Under the pieces are notes generated by a model. The model ran no database searches, was not told the DNA's origin, and saw only the letters and a program-made list of their open reading frames with translations. Positions 16,686 to 25,664 of a DNA stretch of 64,000 nt are shown here, piece after piece; the first letter of the stretch is position 1, and every line of letters starts with the position of its first letter. The translations under genes and the position numbers were made by a program. The stretch lies in contig CALBSG010000161.1 of NCBI GenBank assembly GCA_937927675.1, positions 1 through 64,000 of the forward strand, read 5' to 3'. This DNA comes from an uncultured Paracoccaceae bacterium. Lineage in GTDB: Bacteria; Pseudomonadota; Alphaproteobacteria; Rhodobacterales; Rhodobacteraceae.

Positions 16686-17712
16686 TTTTGGTTCCTCTGC
16701 ACCGGTCGCCTTGTCGGTGTCCAATGTCTGGAAGGTCTTTGGCCGCGACCACGGCAGTTTCAAATCCCGCCCCGCATCGGCGCGAACCGCCGAGGCAATG
16801 GCGAAAGATCACCTTGTCGGTGCCGTACAGGCGGCCAGCTTTGACATCCGCAAAGGCGAAGTCTTTGTCATCATGGGGCTTTCAGGGTCGGGAAAATCGA
16901 CACTGTTGCGCTGTCTGACCCGGTTGATCGAACCGAGCGAGGGCGAGATCCGCTTTGACGGGCAGGATATTCTGTCGCTGAATGAAACGGCGTTGGCCGA
17001 TCTTCGGCGGCGCAAGATGGGCATGGTGTTTCAGCATTTTGCGCTTTTGCCCAATCGCACGGTTCTGGGCAACATCGCCTTCCCGCTGGAGGTGCAGGGC
17101 ATCGCCCGTGCACAGGCCGAGGATCGGGCGCGCGAGTTGGTCAGCCTTGTCGGCCTGTCGGGGCGTGAAAGCCGTTTGCCGTCGGAATTGTCGGGCGGCC
17201 AACAGCAACGCGTTGGCATTGCCCGCTCTTTGGCGACCAATCCTGACTTTTGGTTCCTTGACGAGCCGTTTTCGGCGCTGGACCCGCTGATCCGCGCCGA
17301 TCTGCAAGACGAGGTTCAACGCTTGCAGCGCGAACATTCGCGCACGGCGGTTTTTGTGACCCATGATCTGGACGAGGCCATTCGACTGGCGGATCGCATC
17401 GCCATCATGGAAAACGGGCGCATCGTGCAAATCGGCACGGCCGAGGATCTGGTGACGCGTCCGGCAACGGATTATGTGCGCCGCTTTGTCGCCAAGGTGC
17501 CGCCCGCACGTGTGATCTGCGCGTCGTCTTTGATAAAGGCACCGGTCGCGGCCGTGTCGGGTCTGACCGTCTCGGGCGATGCCACGATTGCCGACATCGC
17601 GTCCAAAATCGTTGCCGACGCGGGGGAGATCACCGTTGTTGATCCTATGGGCAAACCCATTGGGCTGCTTGATCGGCAAAAGGCCCTTGAAACGATGGCG
17701 ATGAAAATCTGA
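16678..17712 (+). CDS. ABC ATPase, betaine/TMAO importer (ProV-like)
   Basis: This 344-residue ATPase would energise the adjacent importer. It has Walker A GLSGSGKST (about residue 64), signature LSGGQQQR, Walker B FLDEPFSALDP and an H-loop VTHD. The tail of about 70 residues resembles a short CBS-like segment, which in ProV/OpuAA relatives senses ionic strength; only part of a CBS pair is present. The 8-base overlap with the permease gene indicates coupled translation. About 300 bases without a gene follow before the next operon. Confidence 0.9.
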   Translation: MTNFGSSAPVALSVSNVWKVFGRDHGSFKSRPASARTAEAMAKDHLVGAVQAASFDIRKGEVFVIMGLSGSGKSTLLRCLTRLIEPSEGEIRFDGQDILSLNETALADLRRRKMGMVFQHFALLPNRTVLGNIAFPLEVQGIARAQAEDRARELVSLVGLSGRESRLPSELSGGQQQRVGIARSLATNPDFWFLDEPFSALDPLIRADLQDEVQRLQREHSRTAVFVTHDLDEAIRLADRIAIMENGRIVQIGTAEDLVTRPATDYVRRFVAKVPPARVICASSLIKAPVAAVSGLTVSGDATIADIASKIVADAGEITVVDPMGKPIGLLDRQKALETMAMKI

Positions 17713-18013
17713 CGGCGGTGTAACGACTGGCGCTGCGGGTGATCCGCGGCGCTGCACCAACAGGTTTGAACACGGCGCGCTGCCTGCCGGTGATCGAACG
17801 TTTAGGCCGCCGGTGAAGCCGGTCGGTCCTTCCCTTGATATCCGCTCTGTGACCTTGCCCCGCCGCTGCGCATGGGGTCGGGGGGGATGGTGTCAGTCCA
17901 GCCGTAAGGCTTGATCTGATCATGAATTAAAAGCGACGGAGTGTGACGCAAATGAACTGGACAACTGTGTCCAGTTAGCCTGAATGTATCTCATCGAATG
18001 CGGGAGGGCTTCC
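17713..18013 (+). other. Intergenic leader before DMGDH-MttB-TetR operon
   Basis: No credible gene is seen in these 301 bases. The right end holds a strong palindrome at 17955-17976 and the ribosome binding site for the next gene (GGGAGG, 18002-18007). I looked for a glycine riboswitch, which often precedes glycine-related genes, and found no recognisable core. Confidence 0.6.
17955..17976 (+). promoter_or_regulatory. Perfect palindrome, candidate TetR operator
   Basis: AACTGGACA-N4-TGTCCAGTT is a perfect inverted repeat with 9-base arms. TGGACA inside it (17958-17963) could be a -35 with a weak -10 TGAATG after 17 bases, so a bound protein would block the promoter. The operon it precedes ends with a TetR-family gene, the obvious candidate binder. 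Confidence 0.6.
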
Positions 18014-20404
18014 ATGAAAGCGCAATATCGGGCGGTGGTGATCGGGGGTGGGGTGGTCGGTGCCTCGGTGCTGTACCATCTGGCGAAATTCGGCTGGTCC
18101 GATGTCGCGCTGATCGAACGGGCGGAGCTGACCGCCGGGTCGACATGGCACGCCGCGGCAGGCTTTCACGCGCTGAACGCCGATCCGAACATCGCGGCGC
18201 TGCAAGATTATACTATCCGGCTTTACCCTGAAATCGAGGCCGAAAGCGGCCAGTCCTGCGGTTTGCACCTGACGGGCGGCGTCACCTTTGCCAGCGACCC
18301 CGATCGGTGGGAGTGGTTGCAATCGGCTTGGGCTGTCTTTCAGGCCATCGGCATCGAAACCTCGCGCCTTGTGACACCGGACGAGATTGCGGCGATGAAC
18401 CCTTTGCTGGACATGACCGGCATCAAGGGCGGTTTGCATGACGTGGCCGAGGGTTATCTGGACCCGAACGGCACGACCCATGCCTATGCCAAGGCGGCGC
18501 AGAAACGCGGGGCAGATGTCATCCTGCGCAACCGCGTGCTGGCGATCACCCCGCGCGCCACCGGTGGTTTTGACATCGACACCGAACAGGGCCGCATCTT
18601 TGCCGAGCATGTGGTGAACGCAGGCGGGCTGTGGGCGAAACAGGTCGGGCGGATGGTCGGGCTGGACCTGCCTGTAACGCCGATGGAGCACCACTATCTG
18701 GTCACCGAAACCATCCCCGAGGTGGCGGCGCTGTCGCAGGAGTTGCCTGTGACGGTCGACCTCGACGGCTTTTCCTATGCGCGGCAAGAGGCCAAGGGCT
18801 ATCTGCTGGGCGTCTATGAACAAAACCCGCGCCACTGGCAGATGGACGGCGCGCCGTGGGATTACGGGATGGAACTGATCCCTGAGGATGTTGATCGCAT
18901 CGCGCCGGAACTTGAGGTGGCCTTTGCCCGCTATCCGGCGCTGGCCAAGACCGGCATCAAGCGCTGGATCAACGGCGCGTTCACCTTTACCCCCGATGGC
19001 AACCCGCTGGTCGGGCCGGTGGGGCCGCGCGGATACTGGGTGGCTTGTGGCGTGATGGCGGGGTTCAGCCAAGGCGGCGGCGTGGGCAAGGCGCTGGCGG
19101 AATGGATGATCCATGGCGCGACGGAGCAGGACGTTTATGGCATGGACGTCGCCCGCTATGGCGGCTTCCATGCTAACCGCGAATATCTGCGCCAGACCAC
19201 GGGGCAGTTCTATTCCCGCCGCTTCGTGATGACCTTCCCGAACGAACAACTCCCCGCCGCGCGCCCGCTGAAAACCACGCCCGCCCATGCCGCGATGACC
19301 GAGGCAGGCTGCCGCTGGGGCGTGTCATGGGGGCTAGAGGTGCCGCTGTATTTCGCGCCGTCGAAAGATTTCGCCGAACCCGGCACCCTGAAACGCTCAA
19401 CCGCCTTTCCGGTGATTGCAGCCGAGGCGCTGGCCGTGCGCGATGCTGCCGGTTTGCTCGATATCTCGGGCTTTGCGCGGTATGAGGTGTCGGGACCGCA
19501 AGCGACGGCGTGGCTGGATACCCTTTTGGCCTGCAAACTGCCCGCCGCGGGCCGTGCGCGGATTGCGCCGATGCTGGCCGAGGATGGTCGCCTGAAAGGC
19601 GATCTGACCGTGTTCAACTGGGGCGACGGACGGTATTGGCTGATGGGGTCGTATTACCTTCGCAGCTTCCATCTGCGCTGGTTTGCCGATCATGCGCTGG
19701 CGGGTACCATGGTGCGCGATCTGTCGGATGATTGGCTCGGCTTTTCGGTCCAAGGCCCGAATGCCCGCGCGGTGATCGAAACACTGACTGGTCCGCTGTC
19801 GCTGCCGATGATGGGCTGCGCCGAGGTGGACGTGGGCCTGACCCGCGCCCGCATTGCCCGGCTGTCGCTGTCGGGTGAACTGGCCTATGAAATCAACGTC
19901 CCCGCCGCCTGTCACGCCACTCTGCGCCGTCAGTTGCTGACCATCGGAGCCGCCTATGGCCTGCGCGAGATCGGCTTTGCCGCGATGTTGTCGCTGCGGC
20001 TGGAGAAATCCATCGGCATCTGGAACGCCGAATACGGGCAGGGCTATACCCCCGCCATGACCGGACTTGACCGCTGGGTCTCTGATAAACCCGCCTTCAT
20101 CGGGCGCGACGCTTTCCTTGCCGCGCCGCCCCCCGGGCGCAAGCTGGTGATGTTGCAGATCGATGCCGACGGGGCCGATGCCTCGGGGTTCGAGCCGGTC
20201 TGGCAGAACGGGCAGAAGGTGGGCTTTACCACCTCGGGCGGCTATGGTCACAGGGTCGGGGCCAGCCTTGCCCTTGCACAGGTGCGCGCCGATCTGGCCG
20301 AGGTTGGCACTGCGCTAACCGTCCATGTGGTTGGCCGCGAACGGGGGGCTACGGTGATCCCGCTGTCGCCCTATGATTCCAAAGGTGAAAGGATGCGCGC
20401 ATGA
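18014..20404 (+). CDS. Dimethylglycine/sarcosine dehydrogenase-like flavoprotein 1
   Basis: This 796-residue enzyme is of the DMGDH/sarcosine dehydrogenase family. It oxidatively removes an N-methyl group; the second half is expected to bind tetrahydrofolate and capture the one-carbon unit. The N-terminal FAD-binding motif GGGVVGAS is at 11-18. STWHAAAG places the conserved His46 that carries covalent FAD in this family. The C-terminal half (about residues 430-790) is an aminomethyltransferase-like GCV_T module. ATG 18014 has GGGAGG upstream. The stop overlaps the MttB start. A close paralogue lies at 49173-51596. The actual methylamine is unknown. Confidence 0.88.
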   Translation: MKAQYRAVVIGGGVVGASVLYHLAKFGWSDVALIERAELTAGSTWHAAAGFHALNADPNIAALQDYTIRLYPEIEAESGQSCGLHLTGGVTFASDPDRWEWLQSAWAVFQAIGIETSRLVTPDEIAAMNPLLDMTGIKGGLHDVAEGYLDPNGTTHAYAKAAQKRGADVILRNRVLAITPRATGGFDIDTEQGRIFAEHVVNAGGLWAKQVGRMVGLDLPVTPMEHHYLVTETIPEVAALSQELPVTVDLDGFSYARQEAKGYLLGVYEQNPRHWQMDGAPWDYGMELIPEDVDRIAPELEVAFARYPALAKTGIKRWINGAFTFTPDGNPLVGPVGPRGYWVACGVMAGFSQGGGVGKALAEWMIHGATEQDVYGMDVARYGGFHANREYLRQTTGQFYSRRFVMTFPNEQLPAARPLKTTPAHAAMTEAGCRWGVSWGLEVPLYFAPSKDFAEPGTLKRSTAFPVIAAEALAVRDAAGLLDISGFARYEVSGPQATAWLDTLLACKLPAAGRARIAPMLAEDGRLKGDLTVFNWGDGRYWLMGSYYLRSFHLRWFADHALAGTMVRDLSDDWLGFSVQGPNARAVIETLTGPLSLPMMGCAEVDVGLTRARIARLSLSGELAYEINVPAACHATLRRQLLTIGAAYGLREIGFAAMLSLRLEKSIGIWNAEYGQGYTPAMTGLDRWVSDKPAFIGRDAFLAAPPPGRKLVMLQIDADGADASGFEPVWQNGQKVGFTTSGGYGHRVGASLALAQVRADLAEVGTALTVHVVGRERGATVIPLSPYDSKGERMRA

Positions 20405-21921
20405 CCGAACCTTCCCGCCGCCGCCGCGACCGTAGCCCCGCGCCATCCCGCGCCGGTTACAGCCAGCTGCGCCACCCCTTCGCCCCGCAAGGCGCGTTTT
20501 CCGACGATGAAATCGCCAACATGCACGACACCGCTCTGAAGGTGTTGGAGAACTTGGGCATCCGTATCCTGCTGCCCGAAGCCCGCGATATCCTGCGGGC
20601 AGGCGGTGCCTTGGTGGATGATGACACCCAGATGGTCCGCATCGGGCGCGACATGGTGACGGCGGCCCTTGCCACAGCGCCGCGTTCGATCCGCCTGCGC
20701 GCCGCCGATCCCGCGCATGAGCAGGATTTTGCGGCGGGTTCCTTGCTGTTCATGGCAGGCTCCGGCTGCCCGAATGTCACCGACCGCACCCGTGGCCGCC
20801 GCCCCGGTTCGCGCGAAAGTTTCGTTGAAACCCTGCGCCTGCAACAAAGTTTTGATGTGATCCACATGCACGGGCCAAGTGCCGAACCGCAGGACGTGCC
20901 GATCCACCTGCGCCATTACGCCCTGATGCAAGAGCAACTGACCAACTGCACCAAGCCGCTGTTCGTCTATGCGCGCGGGCGCGGGCAGGTCGAAGAATCC
21001 TTCGAGATGATCCGTCTGGCGCATGGGCTGGACGAGGCGGGGTTCCAAAACGGCGTCTGGGCGACGACGGTGATCAACTCGAACTCGCCGCGTCAGCTGG
21101 ATGTGCCGATGGCGCGCGGCATTATCGACTTTGCCCGCGCGGGCCAGCTGACGCTGATCACGCCGTTCTGCCTTGCGGGGGCGATGGCCCCGATCACGGT
21201 CGCAGGCGCGTTGGTGCTGCAACACGCCGAGGCGCTGGCAGGGATCACTTTGGCGCAACTGTCGCGCGCCGGAGCACCTGTGGCCTATGGCGGGTTTTCG
21301 TCGAACGTCGATATGAAGTCCGGCTCGCCCGCCTTTGGCACGCCCGAACATATCCGCGCCAATCTTGGTTCAGGCCAGTTGGCGCGGTTTATCGGCCTGC
21401 CGTGGCGGTCGGCGACGGGGGCGGCCTCGAATGCGCCGGACGCCCAAGGCGCCACCGAAACCGTCAACGCGCTGTGGGCGGCGATGCTGGCGCAGGCGAC
21501 GGTCACCGTCCATGCGGCGGGCTGGCTGGAGGGCGGTCTGTCCTTTGGCTATGAAAAGTTCATCCTTGATGTCGAGGCGTTGCAAACCTTGGCCGAACTG
21601 TGCCGCCCGGCCGCCGCCGATACCGCAGCCCTTGCCTATGACGCGATTGCCGAAGTCGCCCCCGGCGGCCATTTCTTTGCCGCCCAGCACACGATGGAAC
21701 GCTATCAGACTGCCTTTTACGCGCCTTTGGTGGCCGATCTGTCGAACCACGGGCTTTGGGTGGAACAAGGCGCGCAAACTGCCGATCAGCGCGCCACGGC
21801 GATTTGGCAGCGCGTTTTGCGAGATTTCACCGCACCTACTGCTTGTGCGGGCATCCAAGACCGGCTTGCTACCTTCCTTGCAGATCGGCAAAAGGCAGGA
21901 GGCATGCCGCCCGAGGATTGA
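20401..21921 (+). CDS. MttB-family methyltransferase without pyrrolysine
   Basis: This 506-residue TIM-barrel protein of the trimethylamine methyltransferase (MttB) superfamily has the family's F-DDEIA-MH-TALKVLE-GI start, GS-CPN, VINSNSP, and G-P-RS-TGAA blocks. Archaeal MttB carries pyrrolysine at an in-frame UAG; here the frame is continuous with no amber codon, so it belongs to the non-pyrrolysine group that includes MtgB (glycine betaine:corrinoid methyltransferase). No corrinoid protein or activase gene is adjacent. It overlaps the DMGDH-like gene by 4 bases, suggesting successive demethylation of a betaine-like compound. The true methyl acceptor is an open question. Confidence 0.88.
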   Translation: MTEPSRRRRDRSPAPSRAGYSQLRHPFAPQGAFSDDEIANMHDTALKVLENLGIRILLPEARDILRAGGALVDDDTQMVRIGRDMVTAALATAPRSIRLRAADPAHEQDFAAGSLLFMAGSGCPNVTDRTRGRRPGSRESFVETLRLQQSFDVIHMHGPSAEPQDVPIHLRHYALMQEQLTNCTKPLFVYARGRGQVEESFEMIRLAHGLDEAGFQNGVWATTVINSNSPRQLDVPMARGIIDFARAGQLTLITPFCLAGAMAPITVAGALVLQHAEALAGITLAQLSRAGAPVAYGGFSSNVDMKSGSPAFGTPEHIRANLGSGQLARFIGLPWRSATGAASNAPDAQGATETVNALWAAMLAQATVTVHAAGWLEGGLSFGYEKFILDVEALQTLAELCRPAAADTAALAYDAIAEVAPGGHFFAAQHTMERYQTAFYAPLVADLSNHGLWVEQGAQTADQRATAIWQRVLRDFTAPTACAGIQDRLATFLADRQKAGGMPPED

Positions 21922-21924
21922 CCG

Positions 21925-22530
21925 TTGGAAGCCCCGATCAGCACCACCCGCGAAGACTGGATCAACACCGCGCTGCAAATCCTGATTGATCAGGGCGCGG
22001 GCGAGGTGAAAATCCTGACCCTTGCTGAACGCCTTGGCTGCTCACGGTCCAATTTCTACTGGTTTTTCAAGGACCGCGAGGCGCTTTTGTCTGCGCTTTT
22101 GGCGCATTGGCAGGCCAGAAACACCGCCGCCATTGTCAAACGCGCGACACTTCGGGCCGACCGGGTGTCGCAGGCCGTGCTGAACATCTTCGATTGCTGG
22201 GCCAATCCCGATCTGTTTGATGCCCGGCTGGATTTCGCCGTGCGAGAATGGGCGCGGCGATCAGATCAGGTCAGGGCAGAAGTGGCGAGGGCCGATGCCG
22301 AGCGGCTTGCCGCCATCACCGGCCTTTTCGCGCGCTATGGGGCCAGCCCGACAGAATCTGTCGTTCGTGCCCGGACGCTCTATTTTATGCAGATCGGCTA
22401 CTACGCTATGGAGGTCCAAGAGACCCAAGCCGACCGGATGTCGTTGCTGGGTGACTACGTCCTGACCTTCAGTGGCGAAGCACCCTCCGACGCCGATATT
22501 GCGGACTTTATGGCCCGAAATCCGGCATGA
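21925..22530 (+). CDS. TetR-family regulator
   Basis: This 201-residue regulator has a TetR-type DNA-binding domain at about residues 10-60 (LAERLGCSRSNFYWFFKDREALL is the recognition helix region) and a helical ligand domain after it. It starts with TTG at 21925, 3 bases after the MttB stop and with GAGG seven bases upstream. As last gene of the DMGDH-MttB operon, it probably represses that operon through the palindrome at 17955-17976 and is relieved by a methylated amine. Confidence 0.88.
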   Translation: MEAPISTTREDWINTALQILIDQGAGEVKILTLAERLGCSRSNFYWFFKDREALLSALLAHWQARNTAAIVKRATLRADRVSQAVLNIFDCWANPDLFDARLDFAVREWARRSDQVRAEVARADAERLAAITGLFARYGASPTESVVRARTLYFMQIGYYAMEVQETQADRMSLLGDYVLTFSGEAPSDADIADFMARNPA

Positions 22531-22683
22531 TCGGCGACGCAGTTTTTTCGGCAACCCGCAGCGCAAACCCGCCCGGAATGGCAGGCCGTCGCGGATCACC
22601 GTTGAGCAAGCGCAGACCCTGACGCCGCAAGCTAAGCCCCCTGGGCGCGTCAGTGCCTCACGCTACAGGCGCATGACGAGGGG

Positions 22684-24024
22684 TTAGTTGCCCATCAGGC
22701 GTTCGTCGAACGGATAGCGCGTCAGGTTTTCGCAGCCGGTTTCGGTGATGAGGATCTGATTTTCCAGCTTGATCGAGAAATCCCCAGCTTCCGGGCTGAC
22801 CAGCGCTTCGGCGCACAGCACCATGCCGGGTTCCAGCACCGCATCAAAGGCCCCTTCGGTCCAGCCATCGGGGTAGTTCACATAGGGCCATTCATCGCAC
22901 AGCCCCACCCCATGCATCTTGCAGGAATATTTCTGCGCCCAGTATTGATCGTCAAGTTTGTGTCCACCAAAGACCAGCTCCTTGATCGAGACACCGGGTT
23001 TCAGCCGCGCCTCATGGTCGGCGATATGGTCTCGGGCGTGGTGGAAGGCCGAGACCATCGCATTGGTCGGACGTTGGTCGCCAACCCACCATGTTCTTGA
23101 GATGTCGATACAAAATCCGTAAGCACCGATCAGGTCGGTGTCAAAGGCCACGATTTCGTTGTTCTGCACGATGCGCGGCCCACATTCCTGAAACCACGGG
23201 TTGGTGCGTGGGCCAGAGGCCAAGAGCCGGGTTTCGATCCATTCGCCGCCGCGTTTGATATTGGCTTTATGCAGTTCGGACCAGATGTCGTCCTCGCTCA
23301 TCCCGCCCAAAGGCACCCCGATCCGGGTGGCGCGTTCCATCTCGGCAATCCCGGTTTCGCAGGCATGATGGGCGCAGCGCATGGCAAGGATTTCGTCCGC
23401 CCCCTTGATCGCGCGCACCCGTTCGGTGACCTCTTCGCCTTCTTCTACGCTAAAGCCGATGGCCTCTAGGGCGCGCAGCCCGTGGACCATGATCTTGTCC
23501 ACGGCCAGACGGCGGTTCGTGCCCGCGTGGGCGCGCATGATTTCGTCAACTTGGCGCGCAAAATCGGCTGCCGCCTCGCGCCCTTTGTCGCCGGTGGAAT
23601 TGTAAAAGAAGGTCGCCCCTGAGCGCAGTTCTTTGACCAGCGGGTTGAAGGTGACCAGAAACGGCGAGTTTTTGTATTCCCACATCACCATATGGCCGTC
23701 GGCGCACAAAAGGCAGGCGCGGAACGGGTTGTGGGTGTTCCACAGCTGCATATTGGTGGTGTCGGTGGCGTAGCGGATGTTCAGCGGATCGAACATCAAA
23801 AGCCCACCGTAATCGCGATCGACCAGCCCCTGCACCAGCCGCCGCCAACGATAGTCGCGCATCTTGTCAAGATTGGGCAGCGCCAGACCGGCGGCCTCCC
23901 ATTCGCGGAAGGCCAGTTGCGTCGGCCCGATTTCGACCCGATCATTGTCATTCGGCGTGCCATCGCCCAGACGATCGGCGCGGGTGGGGTCGATCTTGCG
24001 GCGGTCCCGGTGGTAATCGGCCAT
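22684..24024 (-). CDS. dddP: DMSP lyase DddP
   Basis: This 446-residue member of the M24/creatinase fold is recognisable as DddP, which cleaves dimethylsulfoniopropionate to dimethyl sulfide and acrylate. The six metal ligands described for DddP are present at matching numbers: Asp295, Asp297, Asp307, His371, Glu406 and Glu421. The catalytic-site Tyr366 and Asp377 and the substrate-side Trp95 also match. The N-terminal KIDPTR and GDGTPND blocks are typical. GGGAG lies six bases before ATG 24024. No acrylate-use genes (acuI, acuK) are adjacent. It could act on another substrate, but the conserved site argues for DMSP. Confidence 0.93.
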   Translation of the reverse strand: MADYHRDRRKIDPTRADRLGDGTPNDNDRVEIGPTQLAFREWEAAGLALPNLDKMRDYRWRRLVQGLVDRDYGGLLMFDPLNIRYATDTTNMQLWNTHNPFRACLLCADGHMVMWEYKNSPFLVTFNPLVKELRSGATFFYNSTGDKGREAAADFARQVDEIMRAHAGTNRRLAVDKIMVHGLRALEAIGFSVEEGEEVTERVRAIKGADEILAMRCAHHACETGIAEMERATRIGVPLGGMSEDDIWSELHKANIKRGGEWIETRLLASGPRTNPWFQECGPRIVQNNEIVAFDTDLIGAYGFCIDISRTWWVGDQRPTNAMVSAFHHARDHIADHEARLKPGVSIKELVFGGHKLDDQYWAQKYSCKMHGVGLCDEWPYVNYPDGWTEGAFDAVLEPGMVLCAEALVSPEAGDFSIKLENQILITETGCENLTRYPFDERLMGN

Positions 24025-24143
24025 GGTTGTCTCCCTTTGGGGGCAGAGTGTCGCGCGGGCAGGCGCGGGTGCTGCACCATCCGCGACAAAGGGCGTCGCA
24101 AATCTTGCGGCAGGCTAGACAAAATCCTTGCTAGGGAGAGCCC

Positions 24144-24926
24144 ATGACAGCCCCGATCTTGCAATCCCGCCTGCCTTTTGCCTCTTGGATGGACCCCAAA
24201 CTGGCCCGTTTGCCCGGTATCTTGCCGATCGAGGGCGAGGATTGGTTGCGGGTTGATGATGCCTTTGCCGGGCAGATGGCGGAACGGGACCGGCTTTTCG
24301 CCGAACGGCCCCAGTTGGTGCATGGGATGCTCGACAGCGCCCGTCCAGCAGCCGAGGAGCTTTACGCGGTGGTTCTGGAGCGTCTTGGCCGGACGGCGGG
24401 CTATCAGGTGGAGGCAGACTGTGTTCGCCGCCCCGATGGCGTCACGGTGCCGCTCGACCCAAGTCAGCCGATGGCCACGCTAGGGCGGTTGGTGCAGGAA
24501 GACCTGTGCCTGATGGAAAAACAGGGCGAGGAACATGTGTTGACCGCCGCCGCCTTATGTTTTCCGGCCAGTTGGTGGCTGCCTGAAAAGTTGGGCCGTC
24601 CGCTTTTGGGTATCCATCTGCCGGTGCGGGAATATGACGGCGATCTGGCCAAGCGGGTGCAGCGCCTGTTTGACGCGATCCGCCCCGAACAACCGCTGTG
24701 GCGTGCCAATGCGCTGGTCTACCGCGACCCGACCCTGCATCAGCCCCGGCGCGAGGGCGACCCGCGCACGGATCGGCGCGGCGGGTCTTATGTGCGATCC
24801 GAGCGCCAATGCCTGCTGCGCCTGCCCGAAAGCCGCGCGGTGGTGTTTTCGATCCACACCTATGTCGTCGATATTGCCAGCCTCAGCCCCGAGGAATTCG
24901 CCGGGCTGGAGGAAGCCCGGCTATAG
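24144..24926 (+). CDS. Heme-dependent oxidative N-demethylase family (DUF3445)
   Basis: This 260-residue protein resembles the DUF3445 family. Its characterised member is the heme subunit of an oxidative N-demethylase that acts on secondary amines such as dimethylamine. Supporting features are the LP-F--WMDPKLARLPGILP start, a central LCFP--W-L-EKLG segment, and a C-terminal R-ERQCLLRLP--RAVVFSIHTY block. It starts 119 bases from divergent dddP with GGGAGAG upstream. The partner subunits of the known enzyme (flavin and ferredoxin type) are not adjacent, so electron supply must come from elsewhere. Fits the methylated-amine context. Confidence 0.75.
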   Translation: MTAPILQSRLPFASWMDPKLARLPGILPIEGEDWLRVDDAFAGQMAERDRLFAERPQLVHGMLDSARPAAEELYAVVLERLGRTAGYQVEADCVRRPDGVTVPLDPSQPMATLGRLVQEDLCLMEKQGEEHVLTAAALCFPASWWLPEKLGRPLLGIHLPVREYDGDLAKRVQRLFDAIRPEQPLWRANALVYRDPTLHQPRREGDPRTDRRGGSYVRSERQCLLRLPESRAVVFSIHTYVVDIASLSPEEFAGLEEARL

Positions 24927-25664
24927 AAACGACAATCCGGGCGCATTGTGCATAACCGTCGTTGCAAGCCCGGTCAGCACCATCAGATGGGCGGCAAGGC
25001 GCGGGTTCTCGCCTTTGACCAGACCATGGGCCATGGCCGCTGCCCCAAGCGGACCCCAGACCATGATAAGCGTGGCGTTCAGCGCGTGGATGGTCAGGCG
25101 CATCGGCGCGCTCAGGCGGGGTTCCTCTTGCACCATGGCCGCCCGCAGACGCGCTTGGGCGAATTCGTAGGGCGCCTGCACCGCCAGATCCGAGGGCGAT
25201 GTGGGGTAGGGGGCATCGCTGTGGGGCGCGGGAATGTGACCCGGTCCGCGATCTGGCAAGGCATCGATCAGCAGATCCACCCATTCCTCGGACATTTGGC
25301 AGGCAATCTGGTGCCACAGCACCTCGTCGGTGTGGATGCGCGGTTCTATGGCTGCCACCAGCCGGTGGCAAAGTTCTTGGGCATCGGGCCGCATCACCGG
25401 CCGACCCAACATCGGCGAGGGGCCGACGGACAGGGTCAGAACCCCGCTGATCCCTTGGCCGGGTGTCGGGCTCCAGCCCAAGAGAATTCTTGTGCCGGGT
25501 TGGTCAAAGGTCACAACAGTGTCGCTGTCCCAACGGGCCTTGACCGGGTGGTCAAGCCAGTCAAGCAACAGTTTGTCGATTTCGCCGACCAATTTGGCGA
25601 AGTTCAGCGGTAGGCACTGGAAACAAAGCAACTGGGCAATAGTGCTAGATGAGAACGCTATCAT
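24921..25664 (-). CDS. Hypothetical protein with C-terminal hydrophobic region
   Basis: This is a 247-residue protein I do not recognise. The N-terminal two thirds are soluble-looking; residues about 185-240 are hydrophobic and Ala/Leu/Met-rich, possibly one or two membrane helices. No catalytic motif stands out. GGGAG seven bases before ATG 25664 supports the start. Its 3' end overlaps the convergent DUF3445 gene by 6 bases. Being encoded beside dddP and the N-demethylase-like gene gives a weak hint only. Confidence 0.6.
   Translation of the reverse strand: MIAFSSSTIAQLLCFQCLPLNFAKLVGEIDKLLLDWLDHPVKARWDSDTVVTFDQPGTRILLGWSPTPGQGISGVLTLSVGPSPMLGRPVMRPDAQELCHRLVAAIEPRIHTDEVLWHQIACQMSEEWVDLLIDALPDRGPGHIPAPHSDAPYPTSPSDLAVQAPYEFAQARLRAAMVQEEPRLSAPMRLTIHALNATLIMVWGPLGAAAMAHGLVKGENPRLAAHLMVLTGLATTVMHNAPGLSFL

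Noticed and set aside
17713..18013. Glycine riboswitch before the DMGDH-like gene
   Set aside because: No recognisable aptamer core; the only strong structure is the short palindrome at 17955-17976, which looks like a protein-binding site.
20401..21921. Pyrrolysine-type MttB
   Set aside because: The frame has no internal UAG; it is a continuous non-pyrrolysine homologue.
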